From: Blasia pusilla
Taxonomy: Eukaryota > Marchantiophyta > Marchantiopsida > Blasiales
DNA length: 64,000 bases
Direction: 5' to 3'
Assembly: GCA_050084515.1 (NCBI GenBank)
Contig: CM114271.1
Location: 26,288,001-26,352,000, forward strand
Under the pieces are notes generated by a model. The model was not told where the DNA came from and did not search any database. It saw nothing but the letters and a program-made list of their open reading frames with translations. The position numbers and the translations under genes were made by a program. This document shows positions 47,573-60,182 of this stretch, one piece after another (the stretch's first letter is position 1; each line of letters begins with the position of its first letter).

Positions 47573-47865
47573 ACTTTGGTGCTCATATACATCGTTGTCA
47601 CCGAACACACACATAAACACGCACGATCCCATGCTTACTCATGACATTCAAAAAATGAGACAAGAAGTACCAAAATATCTCCAATCGCGCTCCTAGTTGG
47701 TGGTTAGGTCCCTCTTACTCCAGATAGCCATCTATCCCTACCTTCCATGACATACATCTCTCAGACGCTAAGAGCAAGAAGGTCGGGTGCTCATGTGGCC
47801 CCATCGTTACTCGCCTTCTTGTCATCCATATCACAGATACGAGTCGGAATGTAGAACTACCTACT

Positions 47866-48000
47866 CTATGTACATCTGGGACACATCCATTGTTCCTGAG
47901 GAATCCTAGTGAGAGGTGGCATCAAACATACCATATGCCATCCTCTCGAACATCCATCATAGACTAGCATAGTGGCTGCACCACGGGCGGAACCACACAA
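47866..48000 (-). pseudogene. C-terminal PHD-finger-like module, copy C
   Basis: It encodes [33 protein letters not shown] at the end of a 109-codon open frame (48195-47866). The final C-x2-C is intact (CPRC), and the first Cys of the central pair is Tyr. The upstream MLCGSARG stretch again has only one Cys. This copy shows the best C-terminal half of the module. Confidence 0.8.
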
Positions 48001-49200
48001 CATACCCTGCAAGCTTGCACGAACTATTCCTGAGCTCGGACCAACTATACCGTCTATGTTTGAAAGATGACATGGCGCAAAATTACGCATATCGTCCTTC
48101 CAAACCATACCATCGCGTCCCTCCAATAAGAGAGCACCCGATGGCGAAACCTCACACACTGTCAAGATGGTGCGCCCTTTATTCACATCCAACATCGTGG
48201 ATGCCCTCTGCTACAAGTAGGCAAAGTCTCCTTGATGAAACCTCCGGATAGTAAGTCGATAACCACCTCCCCGAATAGTCGCATACCTCAACGTATCACG
48301 ATGTTGGGAAATCGCCAAGTTCTCAAACGCCATGGCTATCACTCTCTAAAACAACTCACTTCTCTAAGAACATGCTTGCATCCATATATCAAGGTCAACA
48401 AGTTTCAACACCTCACCAACATCTTGACGAATGGTCGTAGGTAAATGTGGCTCTCGGCCATAATGCAACAAGTACGGTGAGAAAGACGCTAAGGATGTCT
48501 GCCTGCTGAATCTGTATCCCATCGCAAACCACAGCAACTAAAGGTCCCAATCTCCTTGGTGACCTCTCTACAAGCCAAACTTGCGTAGTCCTCTCTTCAC
48601 CATCTGCACAACCTACTCGGCTAGTCCATTTGCCTCATGATGATCTCGCAAAGTAGTGCGGTGGTCGATCAGTGCCTGATCACAAAAGGCCCGAAACTCC
48701 CCGCGGAACTCTGTACCCTGGTCTGTCAACACCTCAGCTGGTGCACGGTGATGACTCAACACTTGATCTAGGAAGATATACGCTACTCCCTCACTTGCTT
48801 TGTCAGGCAATGCAACCAACTCTATTCACTTCGAGAAGTGTTGGACCATCACCAACACATGAGGACTATGGCGCTCCGTCAAACACAAAGGTCATGCAAA
48901 ATCCAAACTCCATCTGTAACCAAAACCCATGCGTGGTGTGCGATCGAGTTCGATCATTGTTCAATGCTCGAACTCGATTGCACACTGGAAGCAAATTGTT
49001 GAGCGTTAGTCTGTATGCCTCGCCACCAATACTGAATCTGGAGCAAGTTGTTCGTCCGCTTCACTCCAAAATGACCCAACTCCTTGTGGGCATGACGCAC
49101 CAAATGTGCTCTCTCCAAAGGATCAGGCACTACACGCACTCTACCATCCTTCCACACTTGCAACATATGTGTGCCCTCCCATCGGAACCATCTGGCTCAC
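48001..49200 (-). pseudogene. Integrase, copy C
   Basis: The zinc-binding region lies within 49166-48954 (ELGHFGVKRTNNLL, QYWWRG), with the Cys pair partly lost. The core at about 48900-48613 includes ALPDKASEGVAY, EVLTDQGTEFRGEF (second Asp) and ANGLAE. The C-terminal tail runs to about 48080. The Asp of the TDQGTEF motif is present, unlike copy D. Confidence 0.8.
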
Positions 49201-49499
49201 TGTAGGATCCGATCCGGCTCTCTAGCACCCATTTTGCTCACGACGTTGCCAGTACGTAGGTACTTCAAGACCACTCCATCGTTGTAAATATTTAAGCCAC
49301 CTATCGTCTCCTTACTCGCCTCTGGATCTAAGGAATCTCCATCAGACCTCGCCATCAAAGTCTCAACAATCAGGCTCTCCATAGCCAACAAGCCCAAATA
49401 GGCTAACGGATGTCATCCTAACACCAACTCCTCATCACTCTCACCATGCCAACGAGCTCTAGTTGCATTTTGCTGACTCGGGCAGGGGTTATGGCTCAA

Positions 49500-50700
49500 A
49501 CCATCTGCATCCTAGTTGAGCGTCCCATGTCTATGCACCACAAAAGAGCCCACCTCGCAAGCTTCCCTGTAAGCTTGTCGGACTCCATCAACCACTTAAG
49601 TGGCTGATCAATAATGATGGTAAAGGGATAGATAACATCTGAAATATGCGACAACCCACATTGTAGCCAAGCACTCACCCTCATTGGAGCTATACTTTGC
49701 GTTTGCAATGTTGTTTGAGCGACTAGCATAAGCCACCACAAACTTTGTACCATCATCGTCATGTTGGGTCAGCAGGCCTCCAAGCCCCAACATGCTCCAA
49801 TCGATATGCAATTGGAAAGGATGTCCCTTGATTGTCCTCCTCAATGTGGGCACAGACTTCAATATGTCCTTAAGCATCTAAAATGCTCTCTCTTGCTCAT
49901 CCCCTTAGTGCCACTCCTGATCCACCTTGGTTATCAAGGTTAGCGGCTTCGAATCAAACTGAAACCCTTGACGTACCCTCGATAGAAGTTTGCCAATCAT
50001 ATGAATACACGAACTTGACTCACATCTATAGGGCATGGAATGCGTGAGATAACCTCTACCTTCATCCGTTGCATACCAAGGCCCCGAGGGTAGATCGTAT
50101 GACCCAAGTACTCAATTTGGTCGTAGAAGAACTTGCACTTGCCTGGATGTAGCTTCAGCCCATGTTACTACAATCGTCGAAACACCTCCTCTAGATGCTG
50201 CTCATGCTCCTCAACCGTGGTGCTAAAGACTACAATGTCATCAATATAATACCTAGCAAAATCCAGACTTGCCAAGATCCTATCCATAACCCTCTGAAAA
50301 TGAGTCGAGTCATTTTTTAACCCAAATGGTAAGAACCGCCATTGGTACAAACAATCCTTCCCATGAGGATGGATGCCCCAAAATACCGTCTTCTGCCTGT
50401 CCTCCAATCTGATAGATAGCTGATGGTATCTGGCTCGCAACCCAATGAACTGAAGACCTTTGCATGCCCAATCGCATCAAAGATCTCCTCAGGGGTGGGG
50501 ATGGCATGCCTATCGAACTTCGTATGCCGATTGATAGGTCGGTAATCTCCACACATTTGCCTATCCGTCCAATTGCCATGCACATCCTTCTTGGTGGGCA
50601 TGACAATGGCAGATGCATACTCTCTATGCGACATCTCCACTAGTCTTGCTCCAACCAAGTCCTGGCTCCTACTTTGAATCAGATCCTCTCCATGTCATTG
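49500..50700 (-). pseudogene. Reverse transcriptase and RNase H, copy C
   Basis: RT spans about 50700-49970: AKVFSSL, FLPFGLKN and the intact active site Y-I-D-D (Asp codons at 50242-50237), then FSTTVEEHEQHLEEVFRRL. RNase H is at about 49877-49500: LHIDWSMLGLGGLLTQHDDD, AYASRSNN, EGECLA and a DQPLKWLMES stretch. Of the three copies it has the least damaged RT active site. A stop and shift separate the two domains. Confidence 0.9.
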
Positions 50701-51169
50701 TACCTGTAGGGTCGTCGGAAGATCGTCCTATCACTCGACAACTCAATGCGGATCCCTGAACTCTTCAACGTACCAAAATCATGCATACTAAATGCAAAAC
50801 ACCTCCTATAACTCCTAAGGAACTAGTGTATGTGATGCCGCTCTCCTCTTGTCATCTTAGGGCCCATATCTGGCTCTCAAGTCTCCATTGTGACTATGGT
50901 AGGACTCTCCGGCGCGGATGTCGGTGGTTGCTATGGTGCAACCCCATCTCGGACAATAGAACTCTCATCTCCATGTGTAGTTCCCGGAGCCACACTGGAT
51001 GTTGTGGCTATTATCTCATGCCGTACGTGCAAAACATCCAAAGAAGTCCAAGGGTATCTCTTCCGATCACTCCTGGTGTGTTGAGCCCCTAGTCATTGCC
51101 TCAACCATCTCGATAGGCATGGGGCTCACCAATGCAACTTTTGTGATATGTCGCATCCTCAAATAACCT

Positions 51170-52190
51170 TGCTAAGCTGCTCCTAAGCTGAAAATCCATA
51201 TCAAGAAGTTTAGGTCCATCGACTTATCCAAGATATGACGTCGTGATGCCTCCAATAGTGACGGTATTTCTGTCACTCCTCTAGGGAATCCCATGCTTGC
51301 AGTCGCTCATCGGCGTTGGGCTCCACCAACCTCTATACCTGGTCATCCCAAACCAAGCCAGGTCCAGCCTCCTTGAATGCATAGGAAGCGGGAAAACTCA
51401 CCAATGAAGGAAAGGCTGCTCGTGGCATGCCAATTCTGTTGACCACAATCAACAACGGTCAATCATCGAGCCTCATTGCTTGTGATTGATGGCCTAGATC
51501 CAATATAGAATCCACCAACAAATCAGAGGGACGCTCCATTCTTGCATAAGCACTCCGCAATACCTCATGTGGTACTAAGTTGGTCCACCAAAGATGCGGG
51601 CGTGTGCTCTAGAACCTACTCTCGCCCCATCTAACACTATTGTTAGGCCGATCCATGCGCGCACCTGATGTGCACTCGTCACCATGTGGAACCTCGAATC
51701 GCCCAAAATTGGCACATTCTCCAAAATGTATGTTGGAGAACAAGGCTAATGCTCATCTAAATATAATCATCAAGATCCGCATCATCTCCCAAAACAACCT
51801 GGACCGAGTGTCAGCTAACCCGCTCCCTCTTCCAACACTCAATTAGCCCTGACACGGCCAACCAGCAATGACCAAGTCTATGGTCCCTACCCGCTCCAAG
51901 TCCTGCGCCCCCAACAATGAAATTTCCCTCGATAGGGAACTCTAGTAATCCTGAATGGTGGACGCGGATAACAAGTCAGGAAAATAGAGGCGTAACAGCG
52001 CCACATGGTGAGTGAAGCGTGCCTTGCAACATCATCAAGTTCCACATATAGGTACTGTTGCACGCACACTCCAGCATGCAAAATAGCAGCTAATCCAACG
52101 TTGATCCCTCCAAAGAGATCCAACACCTAAATACCTTCTCTTGGGATGCATCACACAATCGGGGTGGTGTCCAAAGGGGTCATAGCAGCA
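51170..52190 (-). pseudogene. C5-cytosine DNA methyltransferase domain, copy C
   Basis: Motif I VLDLFGGINVGLAAIL is at the start of the 52126-51887 frame, followed by QQYLYVELDDVARH. Motif IV reads IDLVIAGWPCQG with the catalytic Cys codon at 51854-51852; a stop follows two residues later. ILENVPILGDSR (motif VI) is near 51720. SRAH is near 51610. MGFPRGVTEIPS (motif IX) is near 51290, followed by DKSMDLNFLIW (motif X region) near 51215. All motifs fall in the same order as copy A. It is inactive through stops and shifts, but its key residues are retained. Confidence 0.9.
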
Positions 52191-52399
52191 CTCCTGCCTA
52201 ACTGGGGTTCCTCTGACTCGTCACACTCTAGTGCAAGAGTCTCGCTCCACGCGATCTGCACATGCTAAGTGGCTAAGCGTCGAAGCTCCTCAATCGAGCC
52301 CCAAAGCGGCACTTCTCCTCCACAGACTGATGCGTCTACCATGATACTCCTCTCCATAGAAATGTCAGATACGGGAGTATCCTCTACATGGACATGTCC

Positions 52400-53270
52400 C
52401 TCAATCAAATCACTAGGCAAAGTGATGGCACAACTAAATGTTGCTAAGGTCGCCATCTCTCATGGCCGTTGCATGATCACAGGACATGCGAATCGAACGG
52501 GTAATGAGCTAAGCCAAGCATCACATGATTTCCATCCTGGTCTGTAGGACGCTGACTCCTCCCAGTAATCCAGGGAAAATCCCATCGGGTATAACACTGC
52601 TCAACCAACCAAGACGTCGTAAGACTCTACATCAGTCATTATCGCCTTGGCTTGCACCACGGACTCATCAGTAGGATGTCCCAAGCGAATCCTCACCACA
52701 ACCTCATGTCGGGTGATATAATGTGTGGTACTTGCTCCACCCAAGGATGTCTGTATGCGAAATGGACAACGCCTCACATCGGCTCTCGTCAAGCCCAATC
52801 CCTTGAATGACGCTTTCTCCAACATCAGGGGTTACGCTTCTAAATCCAACAAGATGCGTTGCGGACTAAAAGCTCTACCTCCAGGACTTACCAACAGGAA
52901 GACCTTTCCTCAGTTATCCAGCAACACAACACAAGCAGAATCCATGCCACACTCTATCGCGGGTCTAGCGGGCATCTCCGCCATCCTAGCAGCTGCAGCC
53001 TACCATGAATCTGACGTGGATGGCGTGAGCATTCGCTCCAAGGGCAGATCCATCACCTCCTCTGCAATCACCTCTGAACGTGATGCAGGAACTCCAACTC
53101 CTCCATGCTCACATAGCGTAGCGGCCAGCCAAAAAACCTCGGCGGGCATACCTCCCAACGTTATAAAATCGGAAGCGCGGTACACAACGGTGGCCACCCC
53201 CAACAACGTGCTCGACATATGCCCCTCCTGAGCATCAGCAATATGAGTCATCGCACTGGCTTCTCCCATT
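52400..53270 (-). pseudogene. Protease region, copy C
   Basis: The linker (53269-53000: ATTLCEHGG-type and VMDLPLERML) is conserved with A and B. The protease follows at 52870-52600 (LMLEKASFKGLGLTRADV, TTHYITRHEVVVRI). The active site reads LLDLEA followed by a stop where copy A has LLDSGAQ, so it is dead. Sequence to about 52400 links to the methyltransferase. Confidence 0.7.
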
Positions 53271-53399
53271 GCCCTCTATGCTTGCACACCAACAACATCA
53301 CCAATTATCCAAGAACTCTGATCAGGAACCATCGATGGGATCCTCGTCGCCTCGGACAACGTGAAAGACCAAGTAAGCCTAGTCTATTTCCTGGCTTCC

Positions 53400-55049
53400 C
53401 CTCGCTCTGGATCCAACTCTACGGCTGATCCACATGTCATAACTACGGTGGCCTCCATTTGGGCAACCCCGCACATCCAACAAGGATCCTCCATATCTCT
53501 GGCTGCTCCATATGATGTCGATGCCACAGATCCGGCATCGGGTAATCTCAATGCCATAGCGGCAATCTGCTCTTGTAGCTTATATATCTGAGCAGCCATC
53601 CTAGCCTCATGCCCGGCATCTCCCTCGACGCATCTAGGTGGTTTGACTCTACCTCCTCCACGGGCAGCTCCACCACCCCGTCGGGCAACTCCAGCTCCTC
53701 GTCCCCTAAGGGGACCACCTGGTGCACGATCTCTAGCCCACCCAGACCGGATACTTGCTAAGGTGCCCTCTCTAAACCTCGGTCCGGACGTAACTCAGGA
53801 TGTTACATGGAACATGTGGTGCGGGTATGACCATACCTTTGACAGCACCCAATAACCTCCAGGTGCAGCACCATCTCCTCCTCCATGTAGAGGCACACGT
53901 CCATTACCCTAACGAGTGGAATCATGCTAATGATGGGCTCCACCACATGACCAGCAAGTGATCGTAGGTGGTTGTTGCAGAGCCGCATATGAAGTCGCAC
54001 GTCTTTATGGCACGGCCTCCCAATATTCTCCCTGAGCTCATGGTGCCACAATCAACCTATCTTGGAGTCCACGTTGTTGCACAGGTGATGCAGACAATCG
54101 TGAGTGCTCTCGCCTAGAACCCATGATGGCTACGCTCTCCTCCGCCATGTTGCCCTCACTATTCTCGACGGTCCTTAAAACATTTCTCAACGTAGGGGAG
54201 GTGTTCATAAGAAGCACCCCCTTCCGCACTTGTGTCCGCAGGGTCCGGTAGAGCATTGCATACCATGATTGGATAGCCTGAGCCTTTGTTAGCCTCTGAG
54301 TGACGTTGATCAAACGGCGCAAGCGAGTATAAGCCTCACGCAAACTCTCACCCGAGCGCCTCTGGAAGTCATGGATGCTCCGCAACTCTGCGTCTGTACC
54401 CCTTGGTAGCTCGTCCTCTACTCAGCGAAGAACTCAACCATGAGGTTGAACCTAAGACAAACCCGACTAGATGGTGCAACTACTCCAATGCGAGTGACCC
54501 TCCTAAAACATCACTAGTGGAAGAGAAAGTAGCCTCTCCTGACTCCTCCTCCTCATCTGGGAGCGGCTCCATCCATGACACATAGTATGGGTCATAGTAG
54601 AGTCGCCATGCCTCAATCTCCTGGGCATATCTGTGGGAGAACTCATGGTAATCGTCCATGGGCGCCCCCTCCAAATGCTGGAACATATCTAGATGTAAAC
54701 GGGTTGAACTCTCTAGAGTTCCTAGCCCGATGTGAGTCACACCAACTCCTAAACTCTGCAATGAATTTGTGTAGGTTTATAGTGCCTGCAACAGCCAAAA
54801 ACCTACGCGGTCCTCTACTTTGGTCATCCATCTCGTACGTTCAACTGGTAGGACCACTCAATATGTACGGTGGATCACTAACACACTCCTCTATATGCTC
54901 CCCCTCGTTTGAAGATGACATAGAAGGAGATCGAGGTGGTCTCTCACCTGGAGACCCTCAAAACCTTGCACCACTTTGGTTAAACCCTCTAGAGCTACTC
55001 TCATGTCCACTACCTCGCCTCTCAAAATCCTGAAAGGACACCGTGATGG
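53400..55049 (-). pseudogene. Gag region, copy C
   Basis: Open frames at 54831-54643, 54761-54480 and 54385-54038 cover the capsid-like part (REFNPFTS, LEGAPMDDYHEFSHRYA, RSIHDFQRRSGESLREAYTRLRRL). The zinc knuckle near 53850-53810 reads CCQRYGHTRTTC, having lost the first C-x-x spacing. A coiled-coil-like LQEQIAAMALRLPDAGS stretch at about 53580-53530 follows, as in copy A. Confidence 0.8.
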
Positions 55050-56560
55050 CCCTCATGACCCTCTCACATTATCACTCTTAATCTCGCGAGTAATCCCTCA
55101 ATCACTCAAACTAAACATGTGGCACTCAATCTACACTCTCTCATTGAGACGTGTGTTGTGCGGCAACAAGCAGCCAGGTGCGGAAAATCATTGATCTATC
55201 GTCTCATCAACAAACCATCCTCAACTTTGGACATCCGACACATGTCTATGTCCCCTAAACCCATACATCATCGATGCTCCTAGCATCAACAAACCATCCT
55301 CAACTTTGGACATCCCACACATGTCTATGTCCCCTAAACCCATACATCATCGATGATCCTAGCATCAACACGAAACCCAATATCTGAAAATCCCTCACAC
55401 ATGCAAGGTTAGAGATCAAAATGGGTAACCTGACAAAAATGTCGATGTCGCTCCTCGGTATCTGCAAATCTCAACCCCAACTCGGTCGTGAAGACAACTC
55501 CTCCAATCAGCAAGTCATACTCCTCTTGTACGGACGCTGTTGAAACCTTCTCGATGCGCGGTGCAGGTTCAGTGGTCCGGTGCCTCAATCTACGGGCGTC
55601 ATGGCACGGTAATCAATCTTCGTCGAGCGGCTACCAATCACAACATAGCAACATGAAATTAAAATTCACACACCATAACGCAAGGTCATCTGCCATCACT
55701 GGTTGATGACAAAACTGCAATGACGGTGACGTCCAAAAAAAAGTACATGGTGGCAACGCAAGTCAGAGAATCAACGGTCATCGCGGAAGATCCTCCACTC
55801 CGTAATGACGACAATGAGAACTAAAGGATGGACAACGGATGAATGCGGCTGTGAGAACCGCTAGGCGGCGGCGGCAGCCGACAATGGACGGTGGACCATT
55901 GATGGTGACGACCAACCATTGACGATTGATTATTGATGGTGAAGGTTGACCGTTGATGGCTGAACGTTGACAGTGAAAATGACGGAGACGGCCTCCACCG
56001 GCGTGGCGGCTGGTTTAGGATTTGAACAATTTAACCTTGAAATTTGCCTAACAATGGAAGTGTTGCAAGATTGACCATAACTTTTTGCTCGCAAATCCAA
56101 ATTGCGTACTCTCTATTGCACAGCGTGTACAACTTCACGATCTAAAATAATATTAAAAATATTTTGAATTGGACATTCCAGTAAAAAATGACGGGGACTG
56201 TCGTAAAGCCCAATGTCTCTTTCTTCTATGAAAAAATTGGCAACGCTTCCGCACTGATTTCTCCCAACAAAAATATAAAACCTATGAAAATACAAATCAA
56301 AAGCTACATGGCGCTTCCAAGAGCACCGCATGGGGAAACCCGCCCCCATCCTCAATCCCTATCAAAAATTAGGCAGCGCTTCCGCGCGCCACTCTTCCAC
56401 ACGAAAAAATGGCAAAGGAAACATCACAAGTAAGCGGCTCTTGATCTGGTGAGCACTCCCATGAACCGCTGAATGGGGAATATGATCCCCAACCTGCAAA
56501 ACCAGCGAGTGACCAACGAGCTCCCCATGAAGCTCTCTCACTCACTCATTTCTCTCTTTG
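55050..56560 (-). other. Leader of copy C
   Basis: It aligns with copy A 7012-8552, including the paired GCGGAAGCG-type repeats (near 56385 and 56250). It contains a 79-bp tandem duplication at 55206-55363 that copy A lacks. Confidence 0.7.
55206..55363. repeat. 79-bp tandem duplication
   Basis: Two units of 79 bp (55206-55284 and 55285-55363) differ at about two positions, and the next 7 bases start a third unit. The near-identity shows it is much younger than copy C itself. Confidence 0.95.
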
Positions 56561-57098
56561 TTAAATAAGATCCAATCTCTCTCACAACACCATAGTTCTC
56601 ACATGTGTTCACTCTCACATGTCTCTCTCAATGTCAAACCAAACCCACTCTCTTAATGAGAGGTTTGGGTTACACACACAAAGCAAGCAAGACCATAGCT
56701 CCTCCGACTCATGCCAACAGGTTCAACAAAGAGACAATGAGCTCTCAAGCTCTCTCTCCTTGAGGTATACCCCTCCCCTCTCCCAAGCTCTCTCCATGGT
56801 AATGAATGCTCCCAAGTCACCTCCTTGGCTCTTGACCTTATGTATGAGTTCAATGGCCACTTACCAAAATTATAAAATCCATCATATACTTAAAATGGTA
56901 CTCATCTAAAATAGTAGTTCCTCAATAGTAATAGTAAGTTCTTCAATATGGCTCCAAATGAGCCGAAACGAAGGGGAAACCTGCTCTCTCAGGTTTCCTG
57001 GGGCCTAAGTAGGTCATTCTCGACCTACTGAGCCTATCCTCTACTACTCACAAAGACGCTCTATTAGATCTCACTGATCTATCCTAAAAGACGTGAAA
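56561..57098 (-). repeat. 5' LTR of copy C
   Basis: It matches the other family M LTRs. The terminal TGTCACG is degraded to TTTCACG. It contains a small internal duplication (CTATTACTATTGAGGAAC on the minus strand near 56930). It ends at TTGGATCTTATTTAA, the same end point as the copy A 5' LTR. Confidence 0.85.
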
Positions 57099-57410
57099 AA
57101 GTTCCTTGAGCGAGGGAGCGATGTCTACTTGGTGGGCATCGATCATAGCGGTTAATCCGGCAGGATTATCGAGCATAATATGCAAACAACTCAACATTTT
57201 GACCTTCCTGGACCTCAGTGTGTTAGCAATTGAATCGCCTCTTGCATCTCCTATGGAGTTCTCTTTAATTTTCAAGCTCTGTAGTCTTTCCAATGAACCG
57301 ACTTCTATAGCCTATCCAAGAGCCACCATCCCATCTCCGCTTGAAATTATAACAAAAGATAAGTTGTATCCACTTTCAATCTTGGCCATATATTTGCTTT
57401 AAGGCAATGG
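57099..57410 (-). pseudogene. Leucine-rich-repeat protein fragment
   Basis: A minus-strand frame reads EVGSLERLQSLKIKENSIGDARGDSIANTLRSRKVKML, the pattern L-x2-L-x-I-x-x-N-x-IG-D-x-G of ribonuclease-inhibitor or NLR-type repeats, then LIAPSLKEL at the LTR border. The frame extends upstream to about 57410 with one stop (IESGYNLSFVIISSGDGMVAL). The ORF is cut by the copy C 5' LTR. It could be a captured or interrupted host gene. No NB-ARC or other domain is visible. Confidence 0.5.
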
Positions 57411-58489
57411 AATCTCAGCACGCACCGTAACGATGTAGAACTGACGGGTTTTGGAAGGAGATAGCCCTATTGTTTCTTATGCGACTTCTTCTCATTCATC
57501 TACTCATTCTACTCGTCTCGGCAGCAATGAATGGACATTGCCTACATGTGGCTTTGTGATATACTCTCCTTCAATGACATGTGAAAGTAACAAGGTCACA
57601 ATATATGTGATAAGGTCAAGCAGATCCTCCCCCGAAAAATCGAGTTTTCAAATTTCTAGAAGTGTTTCCACAATGAAGTATATGTTCACGCGGGAGTGTT
57701 TCTTGTGAATAAACGCGTGCGTGGAGGATTTCTTAGTGTGTAGAACCGTGTTTAGATTTAGCTAAACCATCTTAACTTACATTTTCCTCTAACTACCAAT
57801 GAAAATACTTCATTTTTAGTTGTTTTTTGCTATACCTACTAGAACTAGTATTGTTTATTCCATGTCATTCTTTGGAAATTAAGATAATTAAATATCTTAA
57901 TTTATTTACTTCAATTATTATAGATATTAGTTTTAGACTTTGATATACAACTAATATTCAACTAACTTTAGTTATTTTGACTTCCTATTAGTTTTACTTA
58001 AGTCACGTCATTTTTTCACATTAATAAATAAGTATATTTTGAACTACTAATTTAAATTAATTAAAAAAAAATTCCACGTATGATTTACTTGTGTATATTA
58101 GTTTTAATTCTTTAATACACATAGTATCACTAGTATTGTATATTCCATGTCATTTTTTCAAAAATAATTTTGTTTCACTATTTGAAAGATAATGCACTCC
58201 AGTTTTTTGCATTTTTTTTACAACTAAGTTCAACTAACTTTTTGTTCTATTGTCTTCATGTTATTTTTAAATAAGACACATCATATTTTTTAATTAATAT
58301 ACAAAGAAATCTTGAAATATTAAAATTTTATGACAAAATATAAAATGCCACATAAGTTTTTCTAGTCCATGTTAGTTGTAGTTTATAACTAAATTGTGAC
58401 ATGTTTGAAATTTTTGCCAATGTAGTTGTTAAACTAGTGATTCCAAACTTAGTGTTAAACTCCCTAGTGTTAAATAAACTATATTCCCT
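57411..58489. other. AT-rich interval without recognised gene
   Basis: The minus-strand frame of the LRR fragment may continue weakly to about 57600. Beyond that the sequence is AT-rich with short frames only. Confidence 0.4.
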
Positions 58490-59720
58490 CTAGTGACTCC
58501 CATTGGTGGTAAGAGGTTCCCTATAGATAGATGCCTTGGTCTTGAAGAACAAGACGATACAAAATATTCTTCCTGTTTTCTCTATGATTTAGAGGGATGG
58601 TATATAGGTGATGAACTTGATTGGGAATATTGGCATATTAATTACATGGAGTTAGAACTAAATGTTGATAATAGTGAGATTAGAGATTTTATGGTTGACA
58701 TTCTTTCTCTTGATCATGATTCAAGTCTTTGACGAAGCAACGAGTATGTATTGATACATGTTATTGGCATTGAGGTTTGTATAGTAAAGGAATTTGATGG
58801 AAAATTTAGTATTCTTGCTACAAAACACAAATCTTCTTATTATGTTCTTTTACTTATGTGATCCAAATATGTGAAGTTATTTAAATGTAATGACCTATCA
58901 TATATTTTGTAGGTTGTGTTGAAGAATCGTCGGAGGAACCAAATATTTGACAAAGTAGTGATGATGAGTTGTATGTTCCTCTTTGTGAAGAAACAATTGA
59001 GCTTAAGCTTGAAAATCTTAAGAGAATTGAAGTGGTACAAGTATCAAGCAATAACTATGTTCCAACACATATGTTTGACCAGGAGGTAGACAAGTACATG
59101 ATAGTATTGATTAAGGATATAAGATAATACTCGATGAGAGTATGTATAGAGTTGTATTCACTTCGTTAAAATGTCATATTAATCCATGCATTGACATTGA
59201 CTTGTCACAAGGTTAGGGGGAAGAAGGAGATACACGTTTGACTAATGATTGGATTCCTTCCTTTGAGCCTATATCTTCTAGCTACTCGTTTGTGCAAGAT
59301 GCCTTAGGTTTTGGGTCTTAGGCTCTAAGCAGTGGTCATACTGATAACTCTGGTGACTCAAGTGAAATGAGTAGTGTTGAGTCTCACTTAATAGTAGATT
59401 CGTTATTTTTATGAAATGTCAAATGTAAGAAAATTTTCAATTTAGGTAAGATATCGATCTAATAGTGAAGTTATATTGTTCCATTGTTCCATAAATGTAT
59501 ATTTGTAAATATTAACTCTTATTGAAATTTCTATTTGTCCTATGTAGAAAGATTTATCATATGATGGAAAAAATCAAGCATCACCTTATAATGGTACAAG
59601 GCCTTTTACTGACCCCACAAACTATGAGGGAAATATGCATCTTGAGTGAAAGAAGTCTACCTATCAAAAGGAAAAGAATGAGCACTTCAAGATGTACGGT
59701 TTGTACCTCCTTCTATAACT
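58490..59720 (+). pseudogene. Decayed multi-exon gene of unknown family
   Basis: Coding-like blocks are separated by AT-rich gaps, with AG acceptor-like sites in front of three of them. Block 1 (58493-58732) encodes RCLGLEEQDDTKYSS and a Trp/Tyr-rich acidic stretch. Block 2 (about 58915-59125) encodes ELYVPLCEETIELKLENLKR. Block 3 (59220-59415) is Ser-rich and acidic. Block 4 (59550-59720) encodes YNGTRPFTDPTNYEG. Single in-frame stops break them. I recognise no domain. It may be an upstream part of the Helitron gene at 61-64 kb, or an unrelated gene. Confidence 0.4.
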
Positions 59721-60182
59721 AAAGTGTCCACTAAGTAAGAATGTTTAGCGCTATTGTAATGTAAATCTAGTTGAATTTCTTAGGCATATTATGGAAATTT
59801 TTTATTTATTTTGTATTTCTTCTTACGTGTTATTCTATACTTCTAGATCCATTCAACGCACAATGGCTACATCAAATACACGAAAGTGCAAGAGCTAAAA
59901 GACTTAGCCAAAGATATGAAAATTTTGATCTCATATATTATTCTATTCATATTGATTTGTTTTTCAATATTGGAACCATTGTGACTAATCATTGGGTTGT
60001 TCTCATTTTTTTGTTGGTTTACTTTTGAAGTGAATATGATATGGTTCATTTTACAATGTTTTAGTTACATCATATGTGAAATATATGTTTTTATATATAT
60101 ATATATATTGCTTTAGAGGTTTTTTTATTAATCTGTATTATCATAGGCGACCCTAGGAAAAAAGCCAATATTCATCAATTAA

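Larger units (their letters stand above)
47105..57098 (-). mobile_element. Family M copy C: second near-full-length element
   Basis: The layout, reading the minus strand: 5' LTR (57098-56561), leader (56560-55050), Gag, protease, methyltransferase (52190-51170), RT-RNase H (50700-49500), integrase (49170-48200), PHD-like module (47960-47866), block X, 3' LTR (47572-47105). It interrupts family N RT on its left. The 3' LTR is about 70-90 bp short at its distal end compared with the 5' LTR. No target-site duplication was found. All domains carry stops. Confidence 0.9.

Noticed and set aside
48672-49205. 177-codon plus-strand open frame
   Set aside because: Antisense to the copy C integrase, whose zinc-binding and core motifs read on the minus strand.
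54575-55033. 152-codon plus-strand open frame
   Set aside because: Antisense to copy C Gag.
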